Below are positions 6,940 to 8,036 of a stretch of 8,036 nucleotides of DNA, in pieces (the first letter of the stretch is position 1; each line of letters begins with the position of its first letter). A program made the translations under genes and the position numbers. The stretch lies in assembly GCA_003453515.1 (NCBI GenBank), contig DMLD01000060.1:1-8036 (forward strand), given 5' to 3'. Under the pieces are notes generated by a model, which saw only the letters and a list, made by a program, of their open reading frames with translations, was not told the origin of the DNA and did not search any database. The stretch is from Lachnospiraceae bacterium (GTDB lineage Bacteria; Bacillota; Clostridia; Lachnospirales; Lachnospiraceae).

Positions 6940-7571
6940 TTCCACCCGGCCCTTAACAGCTCGGGGCGCCCCTCCAGATGCGCAAAATCGTTGAATCTCT
7001 CCAAAAAGAAGAAATCCCTCTCCGGATCATATATAAGCTCCGTTATACTCGTATTCTCCAGATCGATCCCGAATTTTAACTTATCCTTTTGATCGGCGCC
7101 GAGTATATGCGCACAAACCGATCTGATCACCCCACCGTGCGTGACGATTGCGATGACATCCTCCTCGCGCCTGCACACCTCCATGATCATGGGCATGGCG
7201 CGCCTTACAACATCGGCACCGCACTCGCCGCCGACCGGGAACGGTATGTCAGCCTCGTGCTTACGTCTTTCCTCCTGAAAGCTTCCGTACAGATGCCTTA
7301 TCTGTTCATCCGTTTTCCCCGTAAAACCGCCGAAATGTATCTCCTCTATCCCGTCAAGTTCCTCTGTCGCGGCACCGATCAGATCAGCTATCACGGCTCC
7401 TGTCTCCTTTGCCCTTTTCAGCGTAGACGTATATACCCTCTCTATTCCGTAATTACACAAACGACGGCCGACAAGCTCCGCCTGCGCTCTGCCCTCGGGT
7501 CCCAGTCCCACATCAACATTGCACAGCTTCGAATCCTGCCGACCGTGTCGTATCAGAAACAATTCCTTCAT
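6918..7571 (-). CDS. Histidine phosphatase family protein (phosphoglycerate-mutase-like)
   Basis: This is a cytoplasmic branch-1 histidine phosphatase of 217 residues. Catalytic elements are visible: LIRHGRQ (6-12, with H9 as the phospho-acceptor), STLKRAKET (49-57, R53), EIHFGGFTG (77-85, E77 as the probable acid) and VTHGG (143-147, H145). The substrate cannot be read from sequence. Its place before cobalamin-dependent metH makes an alpha-ribazole phosphatase (CobC-like) role conceivable, but the second motif does not single out CobC and no other cobalamin genes are present. An in-frame ATG at 7604 is rejected because it lies inside the -10 box of a consensus promoter; MKELFLIRHG at 7571 gives the normal family N-terminus, with AAGGA about 11 bases upstream. 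It is the first gene of the predicted operon, 67 bp before metH. A short imperfect repeat of its 3' end lies in that gap. Confidence 0.88.
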   Translation of the reverse strand: MKELFLIRHGRQDSKLCNVDVGLGPEGRAQAELVGRRLCNYGIERVYTSTLKRAKETGAVIADLIGAATEELDGIEEIHFGGFTGKTDEQIRHLYGSFQEERRKHEADIPFPVGGECGADVVRRAMPMIMEVCRREEDVIAIVTHGGVIRSVCAHILGADQKDKLKFGIDLENTSITELIYDPERDFFFLERFNDFAHLEGRPELLRAGWKTSLERA

Positions 7572-7602
7572 TTCCAAGACCATCCTTATGTCAGATGACC
7601 TC

Positions 7603-7631
7603 ATTATATTACTTTATTCTCCATTCGTCAA
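7603..7631 (-). promoter_or_regulatory. Sigma-A-type promoter of the phosphatase-metH-glycosyltransferase-LCP operon
   Basis: A -35 box TTGACG (7631-7626), a 17-bp spacer and a perfect -10 box TATAAT (7608-7603) predict a transcript start near 7596, about 25 bases before the ATG at 7571. It sits directly after the terminator of the preceding gene. The short leader leaves no room for a riboswitch. Confidence 0.85.
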
Positions 7632-7647
7632 GAAGTCACACTTCATT

Positions 7648-7701
7648 AAGAAAACGCTGACATGATCATCGTTTCCTCAGTAATACTCCTGTCATATCAG
7701 C
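7648..7701 (-). terminator. Intrinsic terminator of the LytTR gene
   Basis: The minus-strand RNA arms GCTGATATGA (7701-7692) and TCATGTCAGC (7665-7656) pair over 10 bp with one G-U, around a 26-base loop. GTTTTCTT (7655-7648) follows. The AAAA before the 5' arm could also pair with the U-run. It starts 12 bases after the LytTR stop codon and ends 16 bases before the next -35 box, separating the two units. The long loop and interrupted U-tract suggest moderate strength. Confidence 0.7.
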
Positions 7702-7713
7702 TTTTAGGACGCC

Positions 7714-8036
7714 CTATCTGCCAAAACGCTTCTTGAGCACGGGCAGATATGTCCGACCGATGACAAGCCTCTCACCGTCATCCCTAAGTTCCATTATCCC
7801 CGCCGAAAAATTGATACATCTGACCATATCGCTGTTCACTACCGTCCCTCTGTGTATCTGCAAAAACGCATCGGAATACTCATTGGCAAACTCCGATATA
7901 CACAGCGACGGTACAAGCAGCTCACCCGTCATGGTAAAAACCTTCACGCCTCTGCCCTCGCACTGAAGATATCGTATATCATTGATGCTTATCGGATACA
8001 GCTCGGCGCCCACCGTGAACAGTACGCGCTCGTGCC
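7714..8036 (-). CDS. LytTR-family transcriptional regulator, N-terminus beyond window
   Basis: The 107 visible residues form a LytTR DNA-binding domain, the all-beta fold used by AgrA/LytR-type response regulators. Visible landmarks are ISINDIRYLQCEGRGVKVF near its start, FLQIHRGTVVN in the centre and ERLVIGRTYLPVLKKRFG at the C-terminus, where the family contacts DNA. A GTG at 8013 could be read as a start but is rejected: the frame stays open to the window edge, and the residues before it (HERVLFT) continue the first strand of the domain. An upstream receiver domain is therefore likely but not visible. Because a terminator and a new promoter follow, it is probably not in the downstream operon; regulation of that operon by it is possible but unproven. 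Many such genes sit next to a sensor kinase, which could lie outside the window. Confidence 0.9.
   Translation of the reverse strand, partial: HERVLFTVGAELYPISINDIRYLQCEGRGVKVFTMTGELLVPSLCISEFANEYSDAFLQIHRGTVVNSDMVRCINFSAGIMELRDDGERLVIGRTYLPVLKKRFGR

Noticed and set aside
6918..7571. Calling the phosphatase cobC (alpha-ribazole phosphatase)
   Set aside because: Only the general histidine phosphatase motifs are visible. Neighbourhood to a B12-dependent enzyme is suggestive but not enough to assign the substrate.
8011..8013. GTG as the start of a stand-alone 99-residue LytTR protein
   Set aside because: The frame stays open to the window edge, and the upstream residues continue the first strand of the LytTR domain, so the gene most likely begins outside the window.

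Overview
The window looks like chromosomal DNA of a Gram-positive Clostridia, most likely a Lachnospiraceae relative. This is inferred from the moderate GC content, the consensus sigma-A-type promoters with 17-bp spacing, the strong AGGAGG-type ribosome binding sites, the LytR-CpsA-Psr (LCP) wall protein, the LytTR regulator, and a short clostridial-type cobalamin-dependent methionine synthase without an activation domain. Every gene I can support lies on the minus strand, so transcription runs from high to low coordinates.

In transcription order: (1) the C-terminal half of a LytTR-type DNA-binding regulator (7714-8036, N-terminus beyond the window), closed by an intrinsic terminator (7648-7701). 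(2) A consensus promoter (7603-7631) opening a tightly spaced run of five genes: a histidine phosphatase, metH, two family-2 glycosyltransferases and an LCP wall-polysaccharide ligase. Gaps inside this run are 67, 42, 12 and 30 bp, and I see no terminator in them, so it reads as one operon. (3) A second consensus promoter (1291-1319) whose -35 box overlaps the LCP stop codon, followed by ilvN (acetolactate synthase regulatory subunit) and ilvC (ketol-acid reductoisomerase, C-terminus beyond the window). ilvB is not adjacent.

Two themes sit side by side. Envelope polysaccharide synthesis is represented by two rhamnosyltransferase-like enzymes and an LCP ligase, all downstream of metH. Amino-acid synthesis is represented by metH (methionine) and ilvN-ilvC (valine, leucine, isoleucine). 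I found no phage, transposon, CRISPR, tRNA or rRNA, and no gene-free stretch longer than about 300 bases.

The most notable structure is the LCP/ilvN junction. A 17-bp RNA hairpin with a seven-U tail (1239-1290) forms an intrinsic terminator, and the ilvN promoter is placed so that its transcript should start inside the 5' arm. Read-through RNA from the upstream operon would carry the full hairpin, while RNA started at the ilvN promoter would lack its base. This could isolate the two units within about 80 bp. I see no clear sign of a wholly new multi-gene system; the genes are recognisable families in a somewhat unusual combination.
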